From Paraburkholderia fungorum (GTDB lineage Bacteria > Pseudomonadota > Gammaproteobacteria > Burkholderiales > Burkholderiaceae): a stretch of 64,000 bases of DNA. Made by a program: the position numbers and the translations under genes. Location of the stretch: assembly GCF_900099835.1 (NCBI RefSeq), contig NZ_FNKP01000002.1:372001-436000 (forward strand), read 5' to 3'. Every line of letters starts with the position of its first letter. Position 1 is the stretch's first letter. A model generated the notes under the pieces. The model saw nothing but the letters and a program-made list of their open reading frames with translations. It searched no databases and had not been told where the DNA came from. Below, in pieces: positions 33,740-44,000 of this stretch.

Positions 33740-35785
33740 TTAGCGGCGTCGGCCGAGCAGCCACATCAGATAAGGCGCGCCGATCAGCGTCGCGACGAGG
33801 CCGGCGGGCAGTTCGCGCGGCATCAGCAGCGCACGCCCGAGCCAGTCGGCGACGACGATCGTCAACGCGCCGATCGGCGCGGCCAGCAGCACCTGCTGCA
33901 AAGGCCGGCGCGCGCCGAGAAGCCGCGCGAAATGCGGCGCGGTCAGACCGACAAACGACAACGGACCGACCACTAGCGTGGCAGCCGCCGTCAGCAACGC
34001 AATCAGCAGAAGCAGCGCAAAGCGCGCGCCGCGCGTGGACACGCCGAGCGCGCGCGCCGACGCTTCGCCGAGCGGGAGGATTTGCAGCCAGCGGTTGAAC
34101 AGCGGCGTCGCCGCGCACAACCCGACGCACAGAACGAGCGCGAGCGCCGCGTCGGTTGGCGTGATCGTGTAGGTCGATCCGGCGAGCCATTGCAGCAACG
34201 TGGTCGCGCGTTCGCCGCCGCTCGCGATAGCAACCGCGACCACGGCCTGAAACAGCGCGCCGATGGCGACGCCTGCGAGCAGCACGCGATCCGGCGCGAA
34301 ACGCGAACGCTGCGAGAACCAGAGGATCGCGAGCAACGCGGCCAGTGCGCCGGCCGCGCTCGCCGCGATGCGCGCGGTATGTCCCGCATCGCCGAAACCG
34401 ACCACCATCGCGATCAGACCGAGCGCCGCGCCCGCGCTGACGCCGAGCACTTCAGGACTCGCCAGCGGATTGCCGGTGACGCGCTGCATCAGCGTGCCGG
34501 CAACCGCGAGCATCGCTCCGGCGGCCAGCGCGGCGAGGGCGCGCGGCGCGCGCCAGATCGCCACGCGCGAGAACTCGTCGAGGCTGCTGAAGTGCCAGCC
34601 AGCCGGGCCGTGACCGAAGTCCAGCGCGAGCACGAGCGCGACGAGCGTGATCACCACCACGCTGATCAAGCGCCGCCGCAACGAAGCCGCAGCGACCGGA
34701 TGCTGACGCGCGGCGTTGTCGTTGCCGTCCGGCAAACGTGTCGCGCGATGCATGCGCGCGAGCAGCATCAGCATCAGCGGAGCGCCGAACAGTGCGGTGG
34801 CGGCGCCGGTCGGAATCAGGTCGCCCATCACGCCGGATAGCTGCTGCACGGCCTGATCGGTGAGCCACAGAATCAACGCGCCGCACAACGGTGCGATCAC
34901 CAGACGCTGCGACAGGCGCCGCGCGCCCGCCATCTGCGCGAGCGCGGGCGCGGCCAGGCCGACAAAGCCAATCACGCCGACCGCGCTGACCACCGCCGCG
35001 CTCAGCACGACCGCGAGCGCGAGGGCGGCGAGCCGCATGCGTCGCAACGACATGCCGAGGCTGCGCGCGTTGACGTCGTCGAGACCGAACAGCGTCATCG
35101 GACGCAGGAGCAGGAACGCGAGCACGCCGCCGATCGCGAGGCGCGACGCGAGCATCGTCACGTTGCTCCAGTCCTGCTGGACCAGCGAGCCGCCGCCCCA
35201 GATGAACAGCCCGCGCAGATACGGCGCGTAGAACAGTTGCAGCGCGACGCCGATCGAGCCGCAATACAGCGTGACGACGAGTCCCGCGACCGCGACGGTG
35301 ACCGGCGCGAGTCCGCTGCGCCACGACAGGCCGAACACGATGGCCGCCGTGATCAACGCACCGCCGAGCGCGATCCATTGATCGGCGCCGAGCAACGCGG
35401 GCGCCCACAGCGTGGCGACCGTCAACGCGAGTTGCGCGCCGGCCGATACGCCGAGCGTCATCGGTTCGGCGAGCGGATTGCGCAGCACCTGCTGGAAGAT
35501 CGTGCCGGCGAGCCCGAGCGTCGCGCCGCACAGCCAGCTGATGACCAGACGCGGCAGCCAGCTATCGTGCGCGATGATCTGCTGGATGTCTTTCGTATCC
35601 GGCGACCACAGCGCATGCCACCACTGCGACGCCGGCAGGATCGCCGACAGACTGTCGACGCTCAGCGCGAGTGCTGCGCCGAGCGCGAGCAGGCCGATCG
35701 CCGCGGGCAGCCACGCGCGCAGCGTGAAGCGCCGCGCATCGGGGCGGAGAGGACGAATGGGACGGATAGGGCGGGCGAAATTCAT
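33740..35785 (-). CDS. fhuB: FhuB-like double-length ferric-siderophore permease
   Basis: 681 aa, about twice the length of BtuC-type permeases, as in FhuB. Two halves are visible. The first carries GATLGLAGTIFQQVLRNPLAEPMTLGVSAGAQL and ends near residue 340. The second carries GAMLAVAGTLMQRVTGNPLASPEVLGVSAGAAL. Each has its own EAA-like loop (GASVVSAVGVIGFVGLAAP in the first, LVVGPLSFVGLTAPHFARLLG in the second). The C-terminal end ATLIGAPYLMWLLGRRR is typical. Start ATG 35785 overlaps the binding-protein stop (ATGA), so translation is coupled. The long upstream open frame is out-of-frame FhuD sequence and was left out. Confidence 0.92.
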   Translation of the reverse strand: MNFARPIRPIRPLRPDARRFTLRAWLPAAIGLLALGAALALSVDSLSAILPASQWWHALWSPDTKDIQQIIAHDSWLPRLVISWLCGATLGLAGTIFQQVLRNPLAEPMTLGVSAGAQLALTVATLWAPALLGADQWIALGGALITAAIVFGLSWRSGLAPVTVAVAGLVVTLYCGSIGVALQLFYAPYLRGLFIWGGGSLVQQDWSNVTMLASRLAIGGVLAFLLLRPMTLFGLDDVNARSLGMSLRRMRLAALALAVVLSAAVVSAVGVIGFVGLAAPALAQMAGARRLSQRLVIAPLCGALILWLTDQAVQQLSGVMGDLIPTGAATALFGAPLMLMLLARMHRATRLPDGNDNAARQHPVAAASLRRRLISVVVITLVALVLALDFGHGPAGWHFSSLDEFSRVAIWRAPRALAALAAGAMLAVAGTLMQRVTGNPLASPEVLGVSAGAALGLIAMVVGFGDAGHTARIAASAAGALAALLAILWFSQRSRFAPDRVLLAGVAIGALFQAVVAVAIASGGERATTLLQWLAGSTYTITPTDAALALVLCVGLCAATPLFNRWLQILPLGEASARALGVSTRGARFALLLLIALLTAAATLVVGPLSFVGLTAPHFARLLGARRPLQQVLLAAPIGALTIVVADWLGRALLMPRELPAGLVATLIGAPYLMWLLGRRR

Positions 35786-36816
35786 TGGCTTGTCGGCAGG
35801 TTCGCTGCGGTGTTCGACGCAGTTTTCTGCGAGGGCGCTTGCGTCAGCGCGGCGCTCAATGCATCGGCGAAACGCACGGCCGAGGGCAGCATGCCGAAGC
35901 CCCAGAACGGCGGCAGCGTGCGGACGCGGCCTTCGGCGACCGCGGGCAACGCATGCCACAGGCGGTTCGACGCGAGCGTGCGCGCGACGCCGGTGGGCAG
36001 CGGGTCGAAATAGAACAGATCGGCGGACGGCGATGCCGCGAGCTTTTCGAGTCCGGCGACGCCGATGCCCCAATAATCGGTGGGACCGTGCCAGGCGTTG
36101 GTCACGTCGAGCGCGTCCATCACATCCTGGAACAGACTGCGCGCACCGTAGACACCGATATGCCGGCCGTCGAAAAAACGGATCAGGTAGAGCGGACGCG
36201 GCGCGACCGGCGGTTGGCGGCGCGCGCGATGCGCCGCGATTTGCGCGCGGCTGGCGGCGAGCGCGCGGTCGGTCGCGTCGATCAGCGCGTGGCCGGCAGC
36301 GGGACGGCCGCACAGGTCGGCGAGTTGCAACGTGACTTGCTGCGAGTGACGCAGCGGCGCGCCTGCATCGGTATAGACGGCGAACGCGCGCACCGGCGCA
36401 ATGCGTTCGAGCATCTCGCGCTGCGATTCCTGACTCGAATTGATGAGGATCAGATCGGGCGCGAGCTGTTGCAAAAGTTCGAGGCTGGGCGCGAGACGCA
36501 ACCCGACATCGGGCACGTGCGCGGGCACCAGCGGGCTGACCACGCTGTCGTTATAAGCATCGATTTCGCTGACGCCAACCGGCGTGACGCCGATCGCCAG
36601 CAGGGTTTCGACCAGACCCCAGTCGAGCACGACGAGACGCGGCGCGGCGCCTGGCGACTTCGTCGCGGACGAAGCAGCCGGACCGGCCGTAATGGCAACG
36701 GCGGCGCGCGCGCTTTGCAGCGGCGTGCCGAGTAGTGACGCGCCAGCCAATGGCGCCAGCAGCGGCGCCAGCAGCGGCGCCATTGCAGCAGAACGGAGAA
36801 ACTCGCGACGGCGCAT
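35782..36816 (-). CDS. fhuD: FhuD-like ferric-siderophore binding protein
   Basis: 344 aa. A MRRREFLRSAAM start suggests a Tat signal, ending near QSARAA. The mature part has the class III binding-protein layout: RLVVLDWGLVETLLAIGVTPVGV, then PDLILINSSQE, a long helix with LADLCGRPAAGHALIDATDRALAA, and ADLFYFDPLPTGV. It hands the iron-loaded siderophore to FhuB. It is the middle gene of the FhuC-FhuD-FhuB set, overlapping FhuB by 4 nt and starting 2 nt after the FhuC stop. Confidence 0.9.
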   Translation of the reverse strand: MRRREFLRSAAMAPLLAPLLAPLAGASLLGTPLQSARAAVAITAGPAASSATKSPGAAPRLVVLDWGLVETLLAIGVTPVGVSEIDAYNDSVVSPLVPAHVPDVGLRLAPSLELLQQLAPDLILINSSQESQREMLERIAPVRAFAVYTDAGAPLRHSQQVTLQLADLCGRPAAGHALIDATDRALAASRAQIAAHRARRQPPVAPRPLYLIRFFDGRHIGVYGARSLFQDVMDALDVTNAWHGPTDYWGIGVAGLEKLAASPSADLFYFDPLPTGVARTLASNRLWHALPAVAEGRVRTLPPFWGFGMLPSAVRFADALSAALTQAPSQKTASNTAANLPTSQ

Positions 36817-36818
36817 GG

Positions 36819-37682
36819 TCAGCGCGCCACGCCGAGCCGGCTACCGCTATGCGGATGCATGACGATGTCCATCGGAATGCCGTAAATCGATTCGAGCACG
36901 TCGCTCTGCATGACGTCGGCGGGCGTGCCGCGCGTCAACAGACGGCCGGTGTGCAATGCAATCAGTTCGTCGCAGAAACGCGTGGCGAGGTTGATGTCGT
37001 GCAGCACGATCACCACGGTCAACGCGTGGCTATCGGTGAGTTGGCGCAGCAGTCGCAGCACGTCGATCTGATGCGCGATATCGAGTGCGGAAGTCGGCTC
37101 GTCGAGTAGCAGGCACGACGCGCCTTGTGCGACCAGCATCGCGAGCCATACCCGTTGCCGCTCGCCGCCCGACAGATGATCGACCAGTTGCGATTCGAAA
37201 CGCGCGGTGTCGGTGAGTTGCAGCGCCTCGTCGATTTTCGCGTGATCGGTCGCGCGCAAACGGCCGAGCGCACCGTGCCACGGATAACGCCCCAGCGCGA
37301 CGAGTTCGCGCACGGTCATACCCGTGCCGGTCGGCGGATTTTGCGGCAGATAGGCCACCTGGCGCGCGAAATCGCGAGCCGGCCAGTCGGCGAGATCGGT
37401 GCCGTTCAGGCGGATCGTGCCGCGCGACGGCTTCTGCTGATTCGCGATCAGCTTCAGCAAGGTGCTCTTGCCCGAACCGTTGTGGCCGATCAGCGCGATC
37501 ATCCGGCCCGCGTGCAAGGTGAGGGTGAGCGGTTGCAACAGAACCCGGCCATCGGCCTCGAACGACGCACCGTCGAGTTGGTACAACGCGGCGGGCGTCG
37601 CGCGAGCGTCCTCGTCATGCAGATCCTGCTTCGCCGCCGGCTGTTCGAGTTGCTGCTGGGTCATGTCGATCAACGCGCTCAT
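36819..37682 (-). CDS. fhuC: FhuC-like ferric-siderophore ABC ATPase
   Basis: 287 aa. Walker A GHNGSGKST, Q-loop VAYLPQNPPTGTGMTVRELVALGRYPW, signature LSGGERQR, Walker B CLLLDEPTSALD, switch His VIVLHDINLA. The GRYPWHG motif is typical of FhuC/FecE ATPases. An N-terminal extension of about 30 residues (MSALIDMTQQQLEQPAAKQ) precedes the core. It energises FhuB. It is 27 bp after the TonB receptor gene in the same operon. Confidence 0.93.
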   Translation of the reverse strand: MSALIDMTQQQLEQPAAKQDLHDEDARATPAALYQLDGASFEADGRVLLQPLTLTLHAGRMIALIGHNGSGKSTLLKLIANQQKPSRGTIRLNGTDLADWPARDFARQVAYLPQNPPTGTGMTVRELVALGRYPWHGALGRLRATDHAKIDEALQLTDTARFESQLVDHLSGGERQRVWLAMLVAQGASCLLLDEPTSALDIAHQIDVLRLLRQLTDSHALTVVIVLHDINLATRFCDELIALHTGRLLTRGTPADVMQSDVLESIYGIPMDIVMHPHSGSRLGVAR

Positions 37683-37709
37683 CCTTGATTGCTTACTGCT
37701 CTGTCAGTC

Positions 37710-39908
37710 TTACCAGCGGTAGCGGGCGGTCGCCAGAACCTCGACGCCATCGCCAAAGTGGCAATTGCCATAAGTCTGGCAGGACGCCGTGTAGGTGCGA
37801 TTGAACAGGTTCGTACCGTTCACCGAGAACAGCCAGTGCTTGCCGGTGTCGTAACGGATAGCCGCATCGAGCAGCGTGCGCGAGCCGACGTGGATCGTGT
37901 TCGTCTGGTCATAGCTCGCACCGACGTAACGCACGCCGCCGCCAAAGCTCAGGCCGCGCAGGATGCCCGCATGCAGCGTGTAGTCGAGCCACGCCGACGC
38001 GACGTTGCGCGGAATACCCCACGTTTGCAGACCTTGCAGCGACACCGTCGAGCCGTCGATGGTGGTGCCGGTCAGGTTGCTTTCCGTCGAGACGCTGCTC
38101 AGATAGGTGTACGACGCGATCAGCGCGAGGTTGTCGGTCAGTTCCGCATGAGCTTCGAGTTCGACGCCGCGTGCGCGCACCTGGCCGACCTGCACGGAGT
38201 AGCCGAAGTTTTCCGGGTCCGAGCTGGCCACGTTGCGTTCTCTCAGGTCGAACAAGGCTGCGGTGACGAAGCTGTTGAAGCCCGGCGGCTGATACTTCAA
38301 GCCGATTTCATACTGATCGGCGGTAGTCGGACGCAGCGGCGCGCCGCTGAAAGTCGCGCCGATCTGCGGTGTGAACGACTTCGAGTAGCTCGCGTAAGGC
38401 GCAATGCCGTTGTCGAACAGATAGACGAGACCGGCCCTCCATGTGAACGCGCGATCCGACTGATTGATGTCGTAGCCCCCGATCGGATTGTTGTCTTCCG
38501 AACGCGCCCAGTCTTCACGCATGCCGACCAGGAAGCGCCATTTGCCGTAAGCGATCTGGTCCTGCGCGTAGGCGCCGAATTGCGACATCCGGTCCATGTC
38601 GTCGGAGGTGACGGTCGTGCCCGAGATCGGCAGATAGACCGGCGCGAACAGATTCAGGCTCGGCTGGACGAAGTTCGAACCGACCGTTTCGTTGTACAGC
38701 ACGCGCTGGAAGTCGAAGCCGAACAGCACCGTATGCGACAGCGGGCCGGTGTTGAATTTCGCCTGGGCCTGGTTGTCGATGGTGAAGAACTTGGCGGTTT
38801 CCTCGTTCGTGAACGAGTACCGGTTGACCGTGGTCGTCGAACCCGAGATGAAACCGTTCGGGTACGGGAACACGTTCGCGAGGTCGTCGCTGACCACCGT
38901 GTAGCGCACGTTCTGACGGACCGTCCACGTCGGATCGAAGCGGTGTTCGAACTCGTAGCCAACCGAATATTGCGTGCGGGAGTGGTGATCGTAATCCGGG
39001 TCGCCGACGTTCGTGTGGCTCGAAATCTGGCCGTTCGGATTGAACAGCGCGCTGCCGCTCGCGGGCACGTAGTTGAAGTAGCCGACGTTCGGGTCGCGCT
39101 GATATTTCGCGAGCACGGTCAGCGTGGTGTTTTCGTCCGGCTTCCACGTGACGGCCGGCGCAATGTAGAGAGTCGACTCCTTCACGCCGTTCACCTGGGT
39201 TTTGGCGTCGGACGCCATGCCGGTCAGGCGGTACGTCAGCTTGCCGTCCGAGGTCAGCGGGCCGCCCATGTCGAAGCCGAATTCGGCGTGGTCATGGCTG
39301 CCGGTGGTCGCATAGATTTCGTGGATCGGCTCGTCGGTCGGGCGCTTGCTGACCAGATTCGCAATACCGCCGGGGTTCGCCTGGCCATACAGCACCGACG
39401 ACGGTCCCTTCATCACGTCCACGCGTTCGAGGCCGTACGTGTCGAAGTTCGGCACGCCGTAACCGAAGGCCGAGCTGCTCGGCATCCGCGAGCCGTCCAG
39501 ATACTGCTCGAGAACGAAGCCACGGCTGTAGAGATAGGGGGCGGCGGCCGTCGAGTTGCCCAACTGCTCGGAGACCACGCCGGCGGTGTAGCGCAACGCT
39601 TCCGCGACGGTGTTCGCGCCTTGCATCGTCATCTGGTCGCGCGTGACCACCGAAACCGACTGCGGCGTTTCGATCAGCGGCGTATCCGTCTTGGTCGCCG
39701 TGGCGGCGCTCACCGGCACGATGCCGTCGGCGGAACCGACTCGCGGATTGTCGCGCGAGCTGGACACCTTGACGGTCGGCAGGCTGGGCGAATCGGCTGT
39801 CCCGCCAGCCGGTGCATCCGACGATGTTTGTGCATACACCGCCGAGCTTCCGCTCAGCAGACAGAACAGCAAGCTAAGCGCGGTCGATCCGCGCACCCCG
39901 GTACTCAT
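37710..39908 (-). CDS. TonB-dependent siderophore receptor
   Basis: 732 aa. ATG 39908 follows a GGGAAG site; an in-frame upstream extension exists but has no signal look. A signal peptide ends near residue 26 (SSAVYAQ). The TonB box is near LPTVKVSSSR. The plug domain holds IETPQSVSVVTRDQM, then LYGQANPGGIANLVSKRPTDEP. The 22-strand barrel runs to RYRW at the end (a terminal W instead of F). It moves the iron-loaded siderophore through the outer membrane. It is first in the seven-gene operon, and a Fur-type box lies about 30 bp upstream, so iron repression is likely. The divergent AraC gene lies 258 bp away. Confidence 0.93.
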   Translation of the reverse strand: MSTGVRGSTALSLLFCLLSGSSAVYAQTSSDAPAGGTADSPSLPTVKVSSSRDNPRVGSADGIVPVSAATATKTDTPLIETPQSVSVVTRDQMTMQGANTVAEALRYTAGVVSEQLGNSTAAAPYLYSRGFVLEQYLDGSRMPSSSAFGYGVPNFDTYGLERVDVMKGPSSVLYGQANPGGIANLVSKRPTDEPIHEIYATTGSHDHAEFGFDMGGPLTSDGKLTYRLTGMASDAKTQVNGVKESTLYIAPAVTWKPDENTTLTVLAKYQRDPNVGYFNYVPASGSALFNPNGQISSHTNVGDPDYDHHSRTQYSVGYEFEHRFDPTWTVRQNVRYTVVSDDLANVFPYPNGFISGSTTTVNRYSFTNEETAKFFTIDNQAQAKFNTGPLSHTVLFGFDFQRVLYNETVGSNFVQPSLNLFAPVYLPISGTTVTSDDMDRMSQFGAYAQDQIAYGKWRFLVGMREDWARSEDNNPIGGYDINQSDRAFTWRAGLVYLFDNGIAPYASYSKSFTPQIGATFSGAPLRPTTADQYEIGLKYQPPGFNSFVTAALFDLRERNVASSDPENFGYSVQVGQVRARGVELEAHAELTDNLALIASYTYLSSVSTESNLTGTTIDGSTVSLQGLQTWGIPRNVASAWLDYTLHAGILRGLSFGGGVRYVGASYDQTNTIHVGSRTLLDAAIRYDTGKHWLFSVNGTNLFNRTYTASCQTYGNCHFGDGVEVLATARYRW

Positions 39909-39935
39909 GTTGACTTCCCAAAAAAGACTGTTAAT

Positions 39936-39954
39936 GAGAGTGATAATGATTCGC
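39936..39954 (-). promoter_or_regulatory. Fur-type box upstream of the receptor operon
   Basis: Plus-strand GAGAGTGATAATGATTCGC matches the consensus GATAATGATAATCATTATC at 14 of 19 positions, counted by hand. A TATAGT (minus, 39965-39960) next to it could be the -10, so a repressor here would cover the start point. Confidence 0.7.
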
Positions 39955-40166
39955 AATAAACTATAAACTGCTGGTTTGGCTAGCTCTTGGCGGCTATGGG
40001 ACTACATGAAAATCGGGTGGGGTACGACAGATGGGATGACCAACAGATGCGGCCATGCGTCACTATAATCTGATAGCCTGTCGTTAGTCAGGACAAGATG
40101 ATCGTGAAAATGGACAAAATTGGCTGGTTAGATGTATCGGTTGGGTTTTAGGGTGCTAATTCGGAC

Positions 40167-40967
40167 ATGATTCAACCCAAGCTGCAAACTTTCGGCGACC
40201 GTTTCGCCACCCGCCCGGTCATTGCGCAAGCTATCGATTACGCCGACGGAACCCACGAAATCGCGCACGTTCACCACCGTGCGCAGCTCGTTTATGCAAC
40301 CAGCGGCATCGTGCGAGCCGTCACGCCGCTCGGTCTCTGGATGCTCACGCCCGGCAACGCCTTGCTCATCGGATCGCAGATCGAGCATGAATTACATATG
40401 ATCGGTCAAGTTTCGATGCGCACACTGTACATCGAGCCGGACGCGCTCGCGCCGCAGAAACCGGAGTGCCGGGTGATCGCGGTGGGCGATCTGCTGCGGG
40501 CCAGCATCGTCGGCCTGTTCGATGCGGGTTCGGACGAAGCGGGTGAAAGCCGTGCCGCGCTGATCGTCCCGCTGGTGCTGCGACTGCTTCAGGACGCCGA
40601 GGACGGCGCGCTGGTGTCGCGGCTGCCGCTGCCGTCCAATTCGCGACTGCGCAATATCTGCGAAAGCCTGATCGCGCAGCCGGACAGCAACGACACGCTG
40701 GAGTTGTGGGCCGAGCGCGTCGGCGCCAGCTCGCGCACAGTCGCGCGGTTGTTTCGCCAGGAGACTGGCATGAGCTTCGGGCAGTGGCGCGAGCAACTGC
40801 GGCTCGCCGAGGCGATGTCGAAACTGTCGACAGGCCATTCGGCAAGCGACGTCGCGCAAGACCTCGGTTATGCCGATGTGCGCACCTTCACGGTGATGTT
40901 CAGGCGCGCGTTCGGCAGCACGCCGCAACAGTTCCGTCAGCAGTTTGGCGAGCCGGCGGTGGGTTAA
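40167..40967 (+). CDS. AraC-family regulator with cupin sensor domain
   Basis: 266 aa. The N-terminal cupin-like part has HVHHRAQLVYATSGIVRAVTP and PGNALLIGSQIEHELHM. The C-terminal double HTH is LELWAERVGASSRTVARLFRQETGMSFGQWREQLRLAEAMSKL followed by VAQDLGYADVRTFTVMFRRAFGSTPQQFRQQF. It is divergent from the receptor operon and convergent with the NRPS genes, so it may tune siderophore genes in response to iron or the siderophore (inference). A TATAAT stands at 40064-40069, about 100 bp before the ATG, without a good -35. Confidence 0.88.
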   Translation: MIQPKLQTFGDRFATRPVIAQAIDYADGTHEIAHVHHRAQLVYATSGIVRAVTPLGLWMLTPGNALLIGSQIEHELHMIGQVSMRTLYIEPDALAPQKPECRVIAVGDLLRASIVGLFDAGSDEAGESRAALIVPLVLRLLQDAEDGALVSRLPLPSNSRLRNICESLIAQPDSNDTLELWAERVGASSRTVARLFRQETGMSFGQWREQLRLAEAMSKLSTGHSASDVAQDLGYADVRTFTVMFRRAFGSTPQQFRQQFGEPAVG

Positions 40968-41043
40968 TGCGGGATTGGGGCGCGCGGTTCATCCCGGTAT
41001 CCCGCCACGCGGGCAGAACCCCGACCCTTCACCGCAATCCACC

Positions 41044-44000
41044 TCAGCCAAACAGTCCCCGCACACTGTCGAGCAGCATCGGGTGATGCATGATGCTCGT
41101 GTGTCCCGCCGGCACGACCGCCAGCACGCTCTCGCTCGCGCCCGTGCGCGCCGACCAGTCGCGCGGCTTGCCGCTCTCCACCGATTCCGTCGACCACCAC
41201 AACGTTAGCGGCGTGCGCAGTCTGGGCATGCGGAACGTGTCGACGATCCGGCCGTGTTCGAGAATCACGTCGCATGCATCGTCGAACAGCGCGCGCTCGG
41301 TCGCGTTCACGCCTTGCGCCGCGTGCTGCGCGATCCAGATGCGCAGCGCGCGGACTTCGGCCTGAACATCGTCGTCGAGTTCGCGATCGGGCATCGCGTC
41401 GATCAGACCGGCCAGCGCGACGTCTTCGCCGCAGCGTTCCAGTTGCTCGAGCATCGCCATCACCACGCGTCCGCCGAACGACCAGCCGAGCAGCCGATAC
41501 GGCCCATGCGGTTGCACGGCGCGAATGCGCGCGACGTAGTCGGCCGCCATTGCATCGAAATCGTCGGCGTACCAGTTGCGGTCGCTCAGCGACGGCGCCT
41601 GCAAGCCGAACAGCGTGGTGCGACCGTTCAGCGCCTTGGCGAGCGAGCGGTATTCAGCGACGAGGCCGTGTCCCGCGTGAATGCAGAAGACCGCGTGCGG
41701 CGCGTGGAGATCGTTCATCGGCACGACCCCGGCGGGCAGCGGCGCGAAGCGCGCGGCGTGGTCGTTTTCTGCCGCTTGCGTGGATGCCGAAGGTGCGAGA
41801 CGTGAGCGCGCGAGAGCGCCGAGCGTGACTTCGAAGCGGACGCGTTGCATCCACAGCGCGAAGACTGCGCGGTCTTTCTCGTCGGCGGTGTCGGCTGAGT
41901 TCGCTGCAACCGAATCCTGCGCACTGGACACAGGCACACCATCACTGACCGCCGCCTCGCGCAACCCCGCACCTGCCGCCTCGCCATCGATCAATCCCAG
42001 CAACAGCTCCTCGAACCGGTAAGCCAGCCGCTCCACGCCCGCTTCGCTCAACACCCCTGGGCTGTAGCGCCAATGCACGCTCAACCGCTCGCCGGAAATC
42101 AATGCGCCGATATCGAGCGCGTGATCCATCGTGTCGCGCTCGTCGGCCTGCGGGCCGGATCGCTCGTTTGCAAAACCGAAGCGGCCGCCCGACGGCAACG
42201 CCTGGTCGAATCGGCCGAGGTAGTTGAAGCGCAACGACGCGACCGGCAACGCGGCCAGCGCCGCGCGGCTCGCGTCGTCGCCCGCGTATTTCAGCGCGCC
42301 CCATGAGAAGCCGCGATCGGGCACCGCGCGCAACGTGTCGCGCACCATGCCGAGCGTGCGCGCCGGGTCGGCATGATGAGCCAGAGCGAGCGGATATTGC
42401 GTCGTGAACCAGCCGACTGTGCGGCTCAGATCGACGCCGTCGATCAGGTCTTCACGCCCGTGTCCTTCGAGATCGATCAGCAGACGCGAACTGCCCGCCC
42501 AGGGCCCGAGCGTCTGGGCGAGCGCGGCCAGCAGCAGTTCCTCGGTACGCGCGTCGTCCGCGCGCGCGCCGCGTTGCACCAGGCGCCGGGTCGCATCGGC
42601 GGACAGTTTCACCGTGACCACGCGGCTCGCCGACAGACGTCGATCGCCGTCGCCTTCGAGCGGCAACGCGGCGCTCGCGCCGTGCAGCATCCGCTGCCAC
42701 CACGCCAGTTCCCACAGACGCTCGGCCTGCTGCGCGTAGTCATGCTGACGCGACCCCCAGACGCTCCACGGCGTGGTGACCGCGGGCAATGCGGCATCGG
42801 GACGCTCGTACAGCGCCTGAAGCTCTTCGAGCAGCACGCGCCACGACACCCCGTCCACGACCAGGTGATGAATCACGATCAGCAGACGCCGTTGCGCGCC
42901 CGCTTCGACATACGCGGCGCGCAGCAGCGGACCTTGCTGCAGATCGAGACTGCGATGCAGCGCCGTGCCCGCGGCGGCGAGTTCGCTTTCCCACGTCTGC
43001 GGATCGAGTTCGATGTGTTGCAGCAGGCTGGCTGTTTCCACCGGTGCGACGCGTTGCCGCCAGCGTGACGAACCTTTCGCCATCGCGTCGTCGGCGTTCC
43101 GTTCGAACCGCAGCCGCAGCGCATCGTGCCGCGCGACCCACTGCTGCAACGCGCGCTCGAGCGCGGCGGGATCGAGCGTCTCGCGCACCTCCAGCAACAC
43201 CGCCTGATTCCAGTGCGCGAGTCCTTCGGGATGCTTGTCGAAGAACGCCGCCTGGATCGGCGTCAACGGTTGCGCGTCGTGCAATTCGGCGGCCTGGGCC
43301 GGCTCGGTTCCGTCGATGTCGCGCGCCACCTTCGCCATCTGCTCGACGCTCGGATGTTCGAACACCTGCTTCGGCGTCAGCAGAAGCCCCGCGTCACGCG
43401 CGCGCGCCAGCAGTTGCAGGCTCAGAATCGAGTCGCCGCCCGCCGCGAAGAAGTTGACGGTTACGCCGCCGACTTCGCAGCCGAGCACCTGCTGCCAGAT
43501 ATCGAGCAACACCTGTTCGCGCCGGTTGCGCGGCGCGATGCGTTCGGCCGGTGCGGCATCGGCGAGGGCGGGCGCGGGCAACGCGCGGCGATCGAGCTTG
43601 CCGTTGGGCATGGTCGGCAGACGTTCGAGCGTGACGAAGGCGTTCGGCACCATGAAGGCCGGCAAACGTTGCGCGAGCGCTTCACGTAGTTCGTCGATCT
43701 GCGCGGCGCCGACCACGTAGGCCACCAGTTGCTGCTGTTCTCGCTGCGTGTGCAGCATGACAGCCGCTTCGTCGATATCCGCGCAATCGCGCAGCGCCGC
43801 TTCGATTTCGCCGAGTTCGATGCGCTGTCCGCGCAGCTTGACCTGCTGATCGAGTCGTCCGAGAAACTGGATCGCGCCGTCTTCGCGGACCCGGCACAGG
43901 TCGCCGCTGCGATAAAGGCGCGCGCCGGGCGTGCCGTCTTCGTCCGGCACGAAACGCTCGGCGGTCAGCGCCGCGCGGCCCAGGTAGCCGCGCGCGACGC

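Noticed and set aside
33740..36313. 857-aa frame for the permease
   Set aside because: The first about 175 residues are out-of-frame FhuD sequence; the permease starts at ATG 35785, overlapping the FhuD stop.
37689..39959. 756-aa plus-strand frame opposite the TonB receptor
   Set aside because: Arg/Val/His-rich antisense composition and no motif; the minus strand encodes a complete receptor.
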